In this document: in pieces, positions 24,504 through 33,846 of the stretch
How positions within the stretch are numbered: position 1 is the first letter of the stretch
Layout of the letters: the number at the start of each line of letters is the position of its first letter
Assembly: GCF_036014195.1 (NCBI RefSeq)
Contig: NZ_CP107918.1
Span: 2,666,001 to 2,730,000, forward strand
Direction: 5' to 3'
DNA: 64,000 nucleotides
DNA from: Streptomyces sp. NBC_00442
GTDB taxonomy: Bacteria > Actinomycetota > Actinomycetes > Streptomycetales > Streptomycetaceae
The notes under the pieces: generated by a model
Databases searched by the model: none
Told to the model about the DNA's origin: nothing
The model's input: only the letters and a program-made list of their open reading frames with translations
Position numbers and translations under genes: made by a program

Positions 24504-26176
24504 CGGTCCTCTCCCCCAGCGTTCTCCTGGTGCTCCAGGTGGCCGGTGGCGGCACCGGTCATGGCGGAGCCCAGTTCCTCGGGGGTGATCGTGGCGGGGT
24601 CGGCGTCGGCGACCAGACGGCCCCGGTACATCACCCGCAGGGTGTCGGACAGGCCGATCAGCTCGTCCAGGTCGGCGGAGATGAGGAGCACGGCGAGGCC
24701 CTCACGGCGGGCCTCGCGGATCTGGTCCCAGATCTGCGCCTGCGCGCCGACGTCCACGCCCCGGGTGGGGTGCGCGGCGATCAGCAGCTTGGGGTTGTGG
24801 CTCATCTCGCGGCCGACGATCAGCTTCTGCTGGTTGCCGCCGGACAGCGACGCCGCGGTGACCTCGATGCCGGGGGTGCGCACGTCGTACTCGCGCACGA
24901 TCCGCTCGGTGTCGTGGCGGGCGGCCTTGTTGTCGAGGAGGGCGCCCTTGGAGTTGGGCTTCTCGGTGACGTGTCCAAGGATGCGGTTCTCCCACAGCGG
25001 CGCTTCCAGGAGCAGGCCGTGGCGGTGGCGGTCCTCGGGGATGTAGCCGACGCCGGCCTCGCGGCGCTTGCGCGTCGGGGCCGTCGAGATGTCGGCGGCG
25101 CCGAGCGTGATGACACCGCCGTCGGGGATGCGCATGCCCATGATGGCCTCGACGAGCTCGGCCTGGCCGTTGCCCTCGACACCGGCGATGCCGAGCACCT
25201 CACCCTTGTGGATGGTGAAGCTGACCGAGGACAGCACCTCGCGCACCATCCCGTCGGGGTCGGTGGCGGCCAGGCGCAGGCCGTCGACCTGGAGCATCGG
25301 CGTCGTGGTGACGGTCGACTCGCGGGTCTCGGGCGAGGGCAGCTCGCTGCCCACCATCAGTTCGGCGAGCTGCTTGGTGGTGGTCGTGCGGGGGTCGGCG
25401 GTGCCGACGGTGGTGCCGCGCCGGATCACCGTGATCTCGTCGGCGACCGAGAGGACCTCGCCCAGCTTGTGCGAGATGAAGATGACGGTCAGGCCCTCGG
25501 CCTTGAGCTCGCGCAGGTTGTCGAAGAGCGCCTCGACCTCCTGGGGGACCAGGACCGCGGTCGGCTCGTCGAGGATGAGCGTGCGCGCGCCGCGGTAGAG
25601 GACCTTGAGGATCTCCACGCGCTGGCGGTCGGCGACTCCGAGGTCCTCGACCAGGACGTCCGGGCGGACGCCGAGGCCGTACGCGTCGGAGATCTCCTTG
25701 ATCTTGGCGCGGGCCTTGGAGCCGATGCCGTGCAGCTTCTCGCCGCCGAGGACGACGTTCTCCAGGACGGTCAGGTTGTCGGCCAGCATGAAGTGCTGGT
25801 GGACCATGCCGATGCCGAGCGCGATGGCGTCCGCGGGGCTGGAGAAGGAGGCCTGGGTACCGTCGATGGTGATGGTGCCCTCGTCCGGCTTCTGCATGCC
25901 GTAGAGGATCTTCATCAGGGTCGACTTGCCGGCGCCGTTCTCACCGCACAGCGCGTGCACGGTGCCCTTGCGGACGGTGATGTCGATGTCCTTGTTGGCG
26001 ACGACACCGGGGAATCGTTTGGTGATGCCGCGCAGTTCGACGGCGGGAGGGCTGGACGCGTTGATGGCGCACTCTCCTCGTGGGCAGGAGCAGGGGGGCG
26101 GGGAGCTTCCGGGGAAGCCGGGAAGCGTACTGATGTGCCACGCCGGGCCTCCGGCGTAGTAGTTCAGCACACTCAC
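24500..26176 (-). CDS. Nucleoside ABC transporter ATPase, two nucleotide-binding domains
   Basis: A tandem ATPase of the RbsA/YufO type. The first domain has GENGAGKST (Walker A), LSKVLY-like helix and DEPTAVL (Walker B); the second has a degenerate Walker A (GVEGNGQAELV) with LSGGNQQKLIVGRE and AAHPTRGVDVG, as is normal in this family. The start is uncertain: GTG 26176 gives 558 residues, whose first 37 do not look conserved. A perfect AGGAGAG ribosome site precedes an in-frame ATC at 26065 (INASSPPAVEL), from which the conserved domain starts. No ATG, GTG or TTG is suitably placed there. Confidence 0.88.
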   Translation of the reverse strand: MSVLNYYAGGPAWHISTLPGFPGSSPPPCSCPRGECAINASSPPAVELRGITKRFPGVVANKDIDITVRKGTVHALCGENGAGKSTLMKILYGMQKPDEGTITIDGTQASFSSPADAIALGIGMVHQHFMLADNLTVLENVVLGGEKLHGIGSKARAKIKEISDAYGLGVRPDVLVEDLGVADRQRVEILKVLYRGARTLILDEPTAVLVPQEVEALFDNLRELKAEGLTVIFISHKLGEVLSVADEITVIRRGTTVGTADPRTTTTKQLAELMVGSELPSPETRESTVTTTPMLQVDGLRLAATDPDGMVREVLSSVSFTIHKGEVLGIAGVEGNGQAELVEAIMGMRIPDGGVITLGAADISTAPTRKRREAGVGYIPEDRHRHGLLLEAPLWENRILGHVTEKPNSKGALLDNKAARHDTERIVREYDVRTPGIEVTAASLSGGNQQKLIVGREMSHNPKLLIAAHPTRGVDVGAQAQIWDQIREARREGLAVLLISADLDELIGLSDTLRVMYRGRLVADADPATITPEELGSAMTGAATGHLEHQENAGGEDR

Positions 26177-26193
26177 GGTGCGCCAACTCCGGC

Positions 26194-26205
26194 CTACGCG
26201 CGTAG
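26194..26205. promoter_or_regulatory. Nucleoside operator C, CTACGCGCGTAG
   Basis: Perfect copy of the add operator, 18 bp before the longest possible start of the ATPase gene, in the gap after the bmp terminator. Confidence 0.75.
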
Positions 26206-26221
26206 AGTTGACACTTCGTTA

Positions 26222-26259
26222 CGGCCCGGTGAGCAGGGCGGTCCCTGCTCACCGGGCCG
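26222..26259 (-). terminator. Terminator after the BMP lipoprotein gene
   Basis: A perfect 17-bp stem with a CGGT loop lies between the BMP lipoprotein gene and the ATPase gene, so the two are separate transcription units or the binding protein is made in excess. Confidence 0.85.
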
Positions 26260-26293
26260 GTTCGCGACGGGGGCGGTCAGCGACCGCCGTGGG

Positions 26294-27358
26294 TCACGGG
26301 GTCGTCTTGACCTTGATGGAGCCGTCGACGATCTTCTTCTGGGCCGCGTCGAGCTGCGGCTTCAGGTCGTCGATGAAGCCACCGCTCGTGGCGAGCGAGA
26401 CGCCGCCCTTGGCCAGCGGGTAGCTGTTGGTGCCGACCAGCGGCTTGCCGTCCTTGATCGACTTGATCAGGTCGTAGACGCCGATGTCGACGTTCTTGAC
26501 GACCGAGGTCAGGATCGCGTTCTTGTACTTGGACAGCGAGGCCTGCTGGTACTGGTCGGAGTCGACCCCGATCGCCCAGGCACCCTTCTTGCCCGCGACG
26601 GCCTCGATCGCACCGGTGCCGGAGGAGCCGGCGGCGGTGTAGATCACGTCGGCGCCGTTGTCGAGCATGCCCTGCGCGGCTTCCTTGCCCTTGTCGGGGC
26701 TGGCGAAGCCGGAAGTGTCCGAACCGTGCGACAGGTACTGGTTGTCGACCTTGACGTCCGGCTTGGTGTCCTTGACGCCCTGGTTGAAGCCCGCCTCGAA
26801 CTTCTTGATGAGGGGAACGTCGACGCCGCCGATGAAGCCGACGTGGTTGGTCTTGGTCTTCAGCGCCGCGGCGACACCCGCGAGGTAGGAGCCCTGCTCC
26901 TCGGTGAAGACGATGTTGTCGATGTTCTTCGGGCCCTCGACGACGGAGTCCACGATGCCGAACGTGACGTTCGGGTACTTGACCGCGACCTTCTTCATCG
27001 AGTTCGCGTACGCGTAGCCGATGCCGATGACCGGGTTGTAGCCCGCGCCCGCGAGGTCGGTCAGCCGCTGCTCGCGGTCGGCCTCGGTGTCGGTGGTCTT
27101 GGCGGTCAGCTCCTTGACGTCACCGCCGAACTCGGCCTTGGCCTTGTCGATGCCGCGCGCGGCGGAGTCGTTGAACGAGTGGTCACCACGGCCACCGACG
27201 TCGTACGCGACACCGATCTTGACGCCCTTGCCGCCCGCGGAGGACGACGAGGAGGTGCCCGAGTCCTTCTGGGAGGACGTGGAGCCACAGGCGGTGGCGG
27301 AAAGCGCGAGCGCGGCGGTGGCGATACCTGCCGCAGCGATCTTGGATACCCGGCGCAA
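26294..27358 (-). CDS. BMP family nucleoside-binding lipoprotein
   Basis: A 354-residue solute-binding lipoprotein. The signal ends in LSATAC (lipidated Cys about residue 24) followed by a Ser-rich linker. The BMP/PnrA-type fold begins at KIGVAYDVGGRGDHSFNDSA, with VIGIGYAYANSMK and the aromatic/acidic ligand-binding positions GVDSDQY. It delivers nucleosides to the downstream permease-ATPase complex. The start is a TTG at 27358 with AAGGGA 7 bases upstream. A variant operator lies 63 bp upstream. Confidence 0.93.
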   Translation of the reverse strand: MRRVSKIAAAGIATAALALSATACGSTSSQKDSGTSSSSSAGGKGVKIGVAYDVGGRGDHSFNDSAARGIDKAKAEFGGDVKELTAKTTDTEADREQRLTDLAGAGYNPVIGIGYAYANSMKKVAVKYPNVTFGIVDSVVEGPKNIDNIVFTEEQGSYLAGVAAALKTKTNHVGFIGGVDVPLIKKFEAGFNQGVKDTKPDVKVDNQYLSHGSDTSGFASPDKGKEAAQGMLDNGADVIYTAAGSSGTGAIEAVAGKKGAWAIGVDSDQYQQASLSKYKNAILTSVVKNVDIGVYDLIKSIKDGKPLVGTNSYPLAKGGVSLATSGGFIDDLKPQLDAAQKKIVDGSIKVKTTP

Positions 27359-27420
27359 GAGGAGGTCCCTTCAAACCTGAACCGAGGCGCCCCTACCGGC
27401 GCTGGTTTCGCGTCGGATCG

Positions 27421-27432
27421 TAACGCGCGTAG
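27421..27432. promoter_or_regulatory. Nucleoside operator D, variant TAACGCGCGTAG
   Basis: A 10-of-12 match with one intact half-site, 63 bp before the BMP lipoprotein start. Confidence 0.55.
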
Positions 27433-27498
27433 ATGTCGCGTAAAGCCCTGTTCGGAAGCCGTTATCGAATCGCCGCGAACAGGGGATGAAGTGTCCGG

Positions 27499-28746
27499 TT
27501 ACGCGCGGTTGCCATCGAGGAGCGCCGCGGCGGTGAAGAGCTCCACGCCCACCTTGATGGCGGCCTCGTCCGCGTCGAAATCACCCCGATGGAGGTCAAG
27601 CCGGGCATGGGAGCCGGGCGTGCGGACCCCGAGACGGGCCATCGCCCCTGGTACGTGCTCCAGGTACCACGAAAAGTCCTCGCCACCCAGCGACTGTTCC
27701 GTGTCCTCGACGGCGAAGGGGCCGCGGCGGGCCGTCATGGCGTCGCGCAGCAGCTCGGTCACGGCCGGATCGTTGACGACCGGGGGCACCCCGCGGACGT
27801 AGTTGATCTCCGATTTGGCCCCGTGCAGGGTGGCGACTTCGTCGATCGCGGCGTGGACAAGGTCGGGCGCGTCGCGCCAGGCGTCGAGGTCGAGGCAGCG
27901 CACCGTGCCGGCCAGCTCGGCGTGCATCGGGATGACGTTGCAGGCGTGGCCCGACTCGATGCGGCCCCAGGTGAGGGCGAGCCCGGCGCGGGCGTCGATG
28001 CGGCGGGCGAGGAGCGCCGGCACGTCGGCGGCGACGCGCGCGACCGCGGTCACCAGGTCGGTGGTCAGGTGGGGGCGCGCGGTGTGGCCGCCGGGCCCGT
28101 CGAGGAAGACCTCCAGGCGGTCGCAGGCCGAGGTGATGGGGCCGGGCCGCAGCCCGATCCGACCGGCGTCCACGCGCGGGTCGCAGTGCACGGCGATGAT
28201 CCGGCCCACGCCGTCCAGGGCCCCGGCCACGATGGCGTCGGCGGCGCCGCCGGGCAGCACCTCCTCGGCGGGCTGGAACAGCAGCCTTACGGGAGCGGGC
28301 AGCCGGCCCTCGCGGTGCAGCTCGGCAAGGACGAGGCCGGTGCCGAGAACGGTGGTGGTGTGCACGTCGTGGCCGCAGGCGTGCGCGCGGTCCGGGACGG
28401 TGGAGCGGTAGGAGATGCCCGCCTTGGCGTCCGGGATGGGCAGGGCGTCGATGTCCGCGCGGATGGCGAGCACGGGACGCGCGGCGCCGCTCTGCGCCGA
28501 GCCGCGCGCCGGGGTCGTGCCGATGTCGCAGATGAGCCCGGTGCCGCCCGGCAGGACGCGGGGTTCGAGGCCGGCCGCTTCGAGGCGCGCTCTGATCGCG
28601 GCGGTGGTCCTGAACTCTTGATTGCCCAGCTCGGGGTGCATGTGCAAGTCCCGCCGGAAGGCGATGAGTTCGGCACACAGGGCCTCGCTCAGCTCACCGG
28701 GCAGCGGTGCTTCGCCGGGCAGATCGGCTTCGGACTCACGGGACAT
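27499..28746 (-). CDS. M20 family amidohydrolase
   Basis: A 415-residue metallopeptidase-type amidohydrolase (hippurate/indole-acyl amino acid hydrolase-like). The metal-binding and catalytic blocks are RADIDALPI, ACGHDVHTT, FQPAEEVLPGG and a late GGEDFSWYL. It hydrolyses an N-acyl amino acid or related amide in the cytoplasm. ATG 28746 is chosen (MSRESEADLPGE); GTG 28758 is possible. Neighbouring nucleoside genes do not define the substrate. Confidence 0.9.
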   Translation of the reverse strand: MSRESEADLPGEAPLPGELSEALCAELIAFRRDLHMHPELGNQEFRTTAAIRARLEAAGLEPRVLPGGTGLICDIGTTPARGSAQSGAARPVLAIRADIDALPIPDAKAGISYRSTVPDRAHACGHDVHTTTVLGTGLVLAELHREGRLPAPVRLLFQPAEEVLPGGAADAIVAGALDGVGRIIAVHCDPRVDAGRIGLRPGPITSACDRLEVFLDGPGGHTARPHLTTDLVTAVARVAADVPALLARRIDARAGLALTWGRIESGHACNVIPMHAELAGTVRCLDLDAWRDAPDLVHAAIDEVATLHGAKSEINYVRGVPPVVNDPAVTELLRDAMTARRGPFAVEDTEQSLGGEDFSWYLEHVPGAMARLGVRTPGSHARLDLHRGDFDADEAAIKVGVELFTAAALLDGNRA

Positions 28747-28975
28747 CAACTGGTTCACTCGTTGAGGGTAGGCCTTTTCGAGGCTCAACTCGCTCGCGAT
28801 CAACAAAAGTTCAGCCGCATAGGGGAAAGAAAGCCGGTCGCATGGCGCATGTCGATCGCTTCGACTGGGTAAGGTATTTCGTCCTTCTGCCCGATGCGCA
28901 GAACTGACGTTCTACGTCGGCGGTCCGCGCGGGTGCTTCGGCCTGCGGTCCGGTCCTGCGGTCCGGGCCGGTGCC

Positions 28976-30067
28976 CTACGCCGCCACCGTCGCCAGCCCG
29001 TGGGCCTTGCGGGCCGCCCCCGTCACGCCGTCGAGGAAGCCCTGGGCCCGGGGCGAGGCCCGTTCGGTGAGCCACCGCGGGTCGATGTCGCAGACCACGA
29101 CGGTCACACCCGTGCCGGCGAGCGCCAGCGGCAGGGTGTGGACGACGGTGGAGGGGAAGCTCAGGACCGTACGGCCGACCGGCCCCCGGCGCGCGATGAG
29201 TTCGAGCGGCAGATCGGGCCGGACGATTTCGAGCCCGGTCCGGGCGTGCAGCGTGTGCAGTTTGTCGGCCGATTCGCGGCGGTGCGCGAAGTAGCGGGTC
29301 ACGCCGTGCGTACGGGCCAGCAGGCCGACCGCGTCGAGGTAGCGCTCGGGGTCGACCACGCCGGTCTCCACCAGCGATGTCCCCACCAGGTCGGCGCCCT
29401 TGGTCAGGCGCGGCGGGCCGAAGTGCGCCCGTGTCCAGCCGAAGGTGTTGGGCGTGACCGTGACGCCTTCGGGCGCCTCTATGGGCATCGCGCTGAACAC
29501 TTCCACGGCGCGGCGCCGCGCGGGGGTGAGCCGGCGCCGGGCCGCGGCGGCGACGGGGGCGAACAGGAGGTCGCGCGCGCCGGCCCTGCTGCCCCGCCGG
29601 TGCCAGCGCACCAGGCGCTCCCCGCGGGCGAGTTGGGCGACGAACTCCATGGTGGCGGTCCCGTCGTCGACGACCACCAGGTCCCGGGCGCGGGCCACGG
29701 TCAGGAGCAGCTGTACGTAGCGCGAGAAGGGGTCGCCCATGACGATGCGTTCCGCGCGCCGCAGCATCGGGGTGAGCCCGGCCACGGTGTGCAGCGGGGC
29801 GGTGGGACCGCCCCTGGCCTCCTCCCACCGCACCGTCGCGCCCGCGTCCCGGGCCAGCTCCGCCATCCGGCGCAGCTGGCCGCGCGACATGGGGTCGGTC
29901 GGCGAGAGCACCACGACGGTGAGGCCCGCGAGGTCCGGCGCCGCGGACCGCTGCTGTGCGGGCACGCCGTCGAGCAGCGGGCCGGGCGCGTGGGCCCACT
30001 CCAGGACGTTGAGCAGCTGGACCGGGCTCTCCACGAAGGCGACGGTGTCGGTGGTCTCCCGAGGCAC
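28976..30067 (-). CDS. Putative glycosyltransferase of the wall-polymer cluster
   Basis: A 363-residue cytoplasmic protein with a start like polysialyltransferase-related proteins (AFVESPVQLLNVLEW), a DDGTATMEF segment and a late YFAHRRESADKL and LSFPSTVVHTLP pair that resembles the HP/SS motifs (histidine, then serine pair) of bacterial polysialyl- or sialyl-type transferases. It follows neuB by 15 bp in the same direction, so it is probably the last gene of a four-gene operon. A role in extending a nonulosonic acid polymer is inferred. Confidence 0.75.
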   Translation of the reverse strand: MPRETTDTVAFVESPVQLLNVLEWAHAPGPLLDGVPAQQRSAAPDLAGLTVVVLSPTDPMSRGQLRRMAELARDAGATVRWEEARGGPTAPLHTVAGLTPMLRRAERIVMGDPFSRYVQLLLTVARARDLVVVDDGTATMEFVAQLARGERLVRWHRRGSRAGARDLLFAPVAAAARRRLTPARRRAVEVFSAMPIEAPEGVTVTPNTFGWTRAHFGPPRLTKGADLVGTSLVETGVVDPERYLDAVGLLARTHGVTRYFAHRRESADKLHTLHARTGLEIVRPDLPLELIARRGPVGRTVLSFPSTVVHTLPLALAGTGVTVVVCDIDPRWLTERASPRAQGFLDGVTGAARKAHGLATVAA

Positions 30068-30082
30068 GGCGGGTACGTCCTC

Positions 30083-31003
30083 TCAGACCGCGGCCGGAGC
30101 GCGGTCGCCGGTGGCGGCGACGACACCGGCGACGCGGCGCAGCTTCTTCATGGGGGCGAGCTCGGAGTCGTAGACCTTCTTGACGCCGTCGCCGAGCGCC
30201 GCCTCGATGGTGCGGATGTCGCGGACGAGGCGGGTGAGGCCGCCGGGTTCGACGGAGGCGGCCTGGTCGGAGCCCCACATGGCGCGGTCGAGGGTGATGT
30301 GGCGCTCCACGAAGGCGGCGCCGAGCGCGACGGCGGCGAGCGTGGTCTGGAGTCCCGTCTCGTGGCCGCTGTAGCCGATGGGCACGTTCGGGTACTCGGC
30401 CATCAGGCTGTTGATCACCCGCAGGTTGAGCTCGTCCGCCTTCGCCGGGTACGTCGAAGTGGCGTGGCACAGAAGGATGTTGGCGCTGCCGAGCACCTCC
30501 ACGGCGTGGCGGATCTGCTGCGGCGTGGACATGCCGGTCGACAGCACGACCGTACGTCCGGTGGCGCGCAGGGCCCGCAGGAGTTCGTCGTCGGTGAGCG
30601 AGGCGGAGGCGACCTTGTGGGCCGGCACGTCGAACTTCTCCAGGAAGGCGACGGCCTCGGTGTCCCACGGGGAGGCGAACCAGTCGATGCCGCGCAGGGC
30701 GCAGTGCGCGTCGATCGCGCGGTACTCGTCCTCGCCGAATTCCACCCGGTGGCGGTAGTCGATGTACGTCATCCGGCCCCACGGAGTGTCCCGCTCGATG
30801 TCCCACTGGTCGCGCGGGGTGCAGATCTCGGGGGTGCGCTTTTGGAACTTGACGGCGTCGCAGCCGGCGTCGGCGGCGACGTCGATCAGGGCGAGCGCGG
30901 TGTCGAGGTCGCCGTTGTGGTTGATGCCGATCTCGCCGGTGACGTACACGGGGTGGCCCGGACCTGCGGTGCGGCTGCCGAGGGTGCGCAGACGGTTGCT
31001 CAT
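30083..31003 (-). CDS. neuB: NeuB-type nonulosonic acid synthase
   Basis: A 306-residue TIM-barrel synthase condensing phosphoenolpyruvate with a hexose derivative to give sialic acid or Kdn(-9-phosphate). The motifs GEIGINHNGD, DAVKFQKR and LCHATSTYPAK and the metal/PEP-binding IGYSGHE are present. It ends after the barrel; the usual C-terminal SAF (antifreeze-like) domain of about 60 residues is missing, so the protein is short for the family. ATG 31003 with AAGGAA is chosen. In Streptomyces such genes make the Kdn teichulosonic acid of the wall, which is the preferred reading here. Confidence 0.88.
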   Translation of the reverse strand: MSNRLRTLGSRTAGPGHPVYVTGEIGINHNGDLDTALALIDVAADAGCDAVKFQKRTPEICTPRDQWDIERDTPWGRMTYIDYRHRVEFGEDEYRAIDAHCALRGIDWFASPWDTEAVAFLEKFDVPAHKVASASLTDDELLRALRATGRTVVLSTGMSTPQQIRHAVEVLGSANILLCHATSTYPAKADELNLRVINSLMAEYPNVPIGYSGHETGLQTTLAAVALGAAFVERHITLDRAMWGSDQAASVEPGGLTRLVRDIRTIEAALGDGVKKVYDSELAPMKKLRRVAGVVAATGDRAPAAV

Positions 31004-31043
31004 GAGGAAGTTCCTTAGCTGTGCGGGGGTGTGGTGGGGAGCG

Positions 31044-32276
31044 TCACGGGGTGTACGGGGTGTGGTGGGTCGTGGGTGCGGGCGGGGTGCGGTCGAGTTC
31101 GGGTCCCAGGAGCCAGCCGGCGATCTCGCGGACGGCTCCTTCGCCGCCGGGGGCGGCGGTGACGGCACGCGCGGCGGCGCGCACCGCGTCGTGGGCACTC
31201 GCGACGGCGACGGGCCAGCCGGCGAGCGCGAAGCAGGGCAGGTCGTTGACGTCGTTGCCGGCGTACAGCACGCGCTGCGGGTCGACGTTCTCGTCCTCGC
31301 ACCACTGCTTGAGTGCGAGGTCCTTGCGGTCGATGCCGTGCAGGACGGGGATCTTCAGCTTGTGGGCGCGGGCGGCGACGACGGGGTTCTGCTCGGTGGA
31401 CAGGACGAGCAGTTTCAGGCCGGCCCGGCGCAGGGCGGCGATGCCGAGGCCGTCGCCCCGGTGCACGGCGACGAGTTCGCGTCCTTCGGAGTCGATGAGC
31501 ACCTTGTCGTCGGTCTGGGTGCCGTCGAAGTCGAGGACGACCGCGTCGACGTCGTCGAGGGTGGGGCCGGGCGCGTGGTCGACGAGGGGGGCGAGCGCGC
31601 GGGCCCGTGCCAGGTCGTGCGGTTCGTCGATCTCCAGGACCCGGGCCGGGTCGGTGCGGACGAGCGCGGTGCGGCCGAAGAAGCGGTGCTTGTGCGTGCG
31701 GAACCCGGCCGCGTCCATGGCGTACGCGGCGCCGGTCTCCAGGAAGTCCTGGGGGCGGTCCTGTCGGCGCGGCCGGACCGTCTTGTCGTGGCCCATGCCC
31801 TGGCCGCAGGCGGCTCCGTCCTCGATGGACTCGCGCCACAGGAACCCGTGGAAGGGGGCGACGGTGACGGCGGTGTCGGCTCCGTCCTCGACGACCGCGG
31901 CGGCCACGCCCTCGACGTCCTCGCGGGTCAGGAACGGGCTGGTGCACTGCACGAGCAGCACGGCGGCGGTGTCCGGGTAGGCGTCGAGGGCGTGCAGGAC
32001 GGCGGCTTCGCTGGAGGCGGTGTCGCCCGCGATGGCGGCCGGGCGGACGACCACGTCGGCGCCGGCGGCCCGCGCCGCGGCGGCGATCGCCGGGTCGTCG
32101 GTGGAGACGGCGACGTCGGTGACGTGACGCGCGGCCCGGCAGGCGAGCACGGCCCGTACGACGAGCGGGACGCCGGCGACGGGGGCGAGGTTCTTGCCGG
32201 GCACGCCCTTGGAGCCGCCCCGTGCGGGGATCACGGCGAGGACCCGGAGGGCGGGGGCGGCGGTCGCTGCGCTCAT
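31044..32276 (-). CDS. Acylneuraminate cytidylyltransferase fused to a KdsC-like HAD phosphatase
   Basis: A 410-residue two-domain enzyme. Residues 10-230 are a CMP-nonulosonate synthetase (VIPARGGSKGVPGKNLAPV nucleotide loop, VSTDDPAIA, LVQCTSPF). Residues 245-400 are a HAD phosphatase of the KdsC type (VVLDFDGTQTDD nucleophile motif, LSTEQNPVV, YAGNDVNDLPC). It would dephosphorylate the NeuB product and activate it as the CMP sugar. It overlaps the preceding gene by TGATG and is 40 bp before neuB. Confidence 0.9.
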   Translation of the reverse strand: MSAATAAPALRVLAVIPARGGSKGVPGKNLAPVAGVPLVVRAVLACRAARHVTDVAVSTDDPAIAAAARAAGADVVVRPAAIAGDTASSEAAVLHALDAYPDTAAVLLVQCTSPFLTREDVEGVAAAVVEDGADTAVTVAPFHGFLWRESIEDGAACGQGMGHDKTVRPRRQDRPQDFLETGAAYAMDAAGFRTHKHRFFGRTALVRTDPARVLEIDEPHDLARARALAPLVDHAPGPTLDDVDAVVLDFDGTQTDDKVLIDSEGRELVAVHRGDGLGIAALRRAGLKLLVLSTEQNPVVAARAHKLKIPVLHGIDRKDLALKQWCEDENVDPQRVLYAGNDVNDLPCFALAGWPVAVASAHDAVRAAARAVTAAPGGEGAVREIAGWLLGPELDRTPPAPTTHHTPYTP

Positions 32277-33658
32277 CACAGTTCTCCCATCCGGCGGATC
32301 ACGGGCGCGACCCGCTGTACGCCGTGGCGGTAGGCGCCGCGCGCCGCGTCGCGCACGGCGTCCCTGATCAGCCGGCGCAGGCCGGTCGGCTCGTGCGCGG
32401 GGGCCGCGCCCGGCAGCGGGGTGCCGTCGGGGGCGAGGTGGTGCCGGGCGAGGAGGCCCGGCAGGTGGCCGGGGGCGGTGGTGGCGGTGTAGTACGGCGC
32501 GATGGGCGGCAGGCTCTCCTGCCCGAGGAGCGCGCCCAGCCGCTCGCGTGCGAGGTCGAAGGCGCGCTGGTACGCCTCGCCCGGCGCGACGCCCTGGGCC
32601 GCGAGCCACGCCGCGTCGGGCTCGGGCCGGTGTCCGGCGTCGAGCCGGTCCCAGGAGGTCAGGCAGCCGGAGCCGAGGAAGTGGTGGTTGCCGAGGACCT
32701 CGCGTACGCCGAGGTCGGTGAGGACGGCGGTCGGGACCGAGCGGTGCAGGGATTCGAGTGCGGCGGTCGAGGAGACGGTCACCAGGAGGTCGGCGCGGTC
32801 CAGGACCTCGCCCATGTTTCCGTACGCGAGACGGACGTTGGGCGGCAGGTCCATGCCGCGGGCGAGCCGCTGGTAGGGGTGTTCCTCGATGTGGGTGGTG
32901 TGCTCGCCGGGCTTGGAGCGGAGCTTGAGGACGACGTCCCGCCCGGGGTGGCGCCGGGCGTGCCCGGCCAGGCGCCGCAGCAGGTACTGCCGGTCGGCGC
33001 GGCTCTCGGGCACCGACGGCTGGGCGGCGAAGACGACCGTGTCGCGGCCGGCCTCGGGCCGGTAGGCGGCCCCGCCGAGGAAGGGCAGCGCGGCCTCGGT
33101 GACGGCGCGGGAGCCGGCGCCAACGCCCTCGTACACCGCGCGGAAACGCAGCGCGTCGTGGCGGGAGTTGGCGAGCACGATGTCCGCGCCGTGCCGCAGC
33201 AGCAGACCGTCGGCGAGCTTCTCGTAGACGACGCCGACATAGCCGGTGACGACGACGGGCCGCCGTGCGTGGCCCCGCCACCGTGCGGCGAGTCCGTGCA
33301 GCGCCGCCTGGGCGGCGCCTCCGACGAGTGCGAGCACGATCACGTCGTACGCCCGGTCGCCCCGCCCTTCGTGCGCGGCGGGCCCCAACGCCTGTGCGTG
33401 GTCCAGGAATTGGGCCAGCGTCACTTCGCGCAGGCTGTCCGCGCCCGCTCCGACCTCGTCGAGCTGACGCGGGGTGGGGGTGGCGCGGCCGCGCAGCAGG
33501 AAGCCGTCGAGGTCGGGGGAGGCGGGCCGGGGCTCGGCGGTGTCGGTCCCTGGCACCCGTTCGGCGAGACGGCGCGCGGTGAGCGCGCCCCATTTCCACC
33601 GGGTGTCCGAATCCGCGAGAACCGCGATCCGCAGCCGTGAGTCGGTACGTGATGGCAC
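32276..33658 (-). CDS. Putative glycosyltransferase, DUF6716-like
   Basis: A 460-residue cytoplasmic protein that begins with a Rossmann-like segment (LRIAVLADSDTRWKWGALTA) and has a later FAAQPSVPESRADRQYLLRR, VVLKLRSKPGEH and TVSSTAALES series typical of GT-B type transferases acting on wall polymers. GTG 33658 is the first gene of the four-gene minus-strand operon. The DUF6716 name is from memory. It probably transfers or primes a sugar in the nonulosonate polymer. Confidence 0.78.
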   Translation of the reverse strand: MPSRTDSRLRIAVLADSDTRWKWGALTARRLAERVPGTDTAEPRPASPDLDGFLLRGRATPTPRQLDEVGAGADSLREVTLAQFLDHAQALGPAAHEGRGDRAYDVIVLALVGGAAQAALHGLAARWRGHARRPVVVTGYVGVVYEKLADGLLLRHGADIVLANSRHDALRFRAVYEGVGAGSRAVTEAALPFLGGAAYRPEAGRDTVVFAAQPSVPESRADRQYLLRRLAGHARRHPGRDVVLKLRSKPGEHTTHIEEHPYQRLARGMDLPPNVRLAYGNMGEVLDRADLLVTVSSTAALESLHRSVPTAVLTDLGVREVLGNHHFLGSGCLTSWDRLDAGHRPEPDAAWLAAQGVAPGEAYQRAFDLARERLGALLGQESLPPIAPYYTATTAPGHLPGLLARHHLAPDGTPLPGAAPAHEPTGLRRLIRDAVRDAARGAYRHGVQRVAPVIRRMGEL

Positions 33659-33846
33659 GCCGTAGAAACTAGGAAGCCGTGCGGGTTCGCGGCCCAACTC
33701 GGCTGCAACAACGGGTTAACAGCGTGACTACGAACGGCGTGCGGGGCTGTCGGGCGGGCCGGTTAACGGTCCCGCCGTCCGTCGTTCATCCGGCATCCGG
33801 CCGCCGGACAGGACGAAGGACGCGCGGCGCCCCTAGCGTCACCGCC

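Noticed and set aside
24530..27802. A 1090-codon open frame on the + strand
   Set aside because: It is antisense to the nucleoside transporter genes; long antisense frames are expected at this GC content, and its translation has no domain while the minus strand encodes complete ABC proteins.
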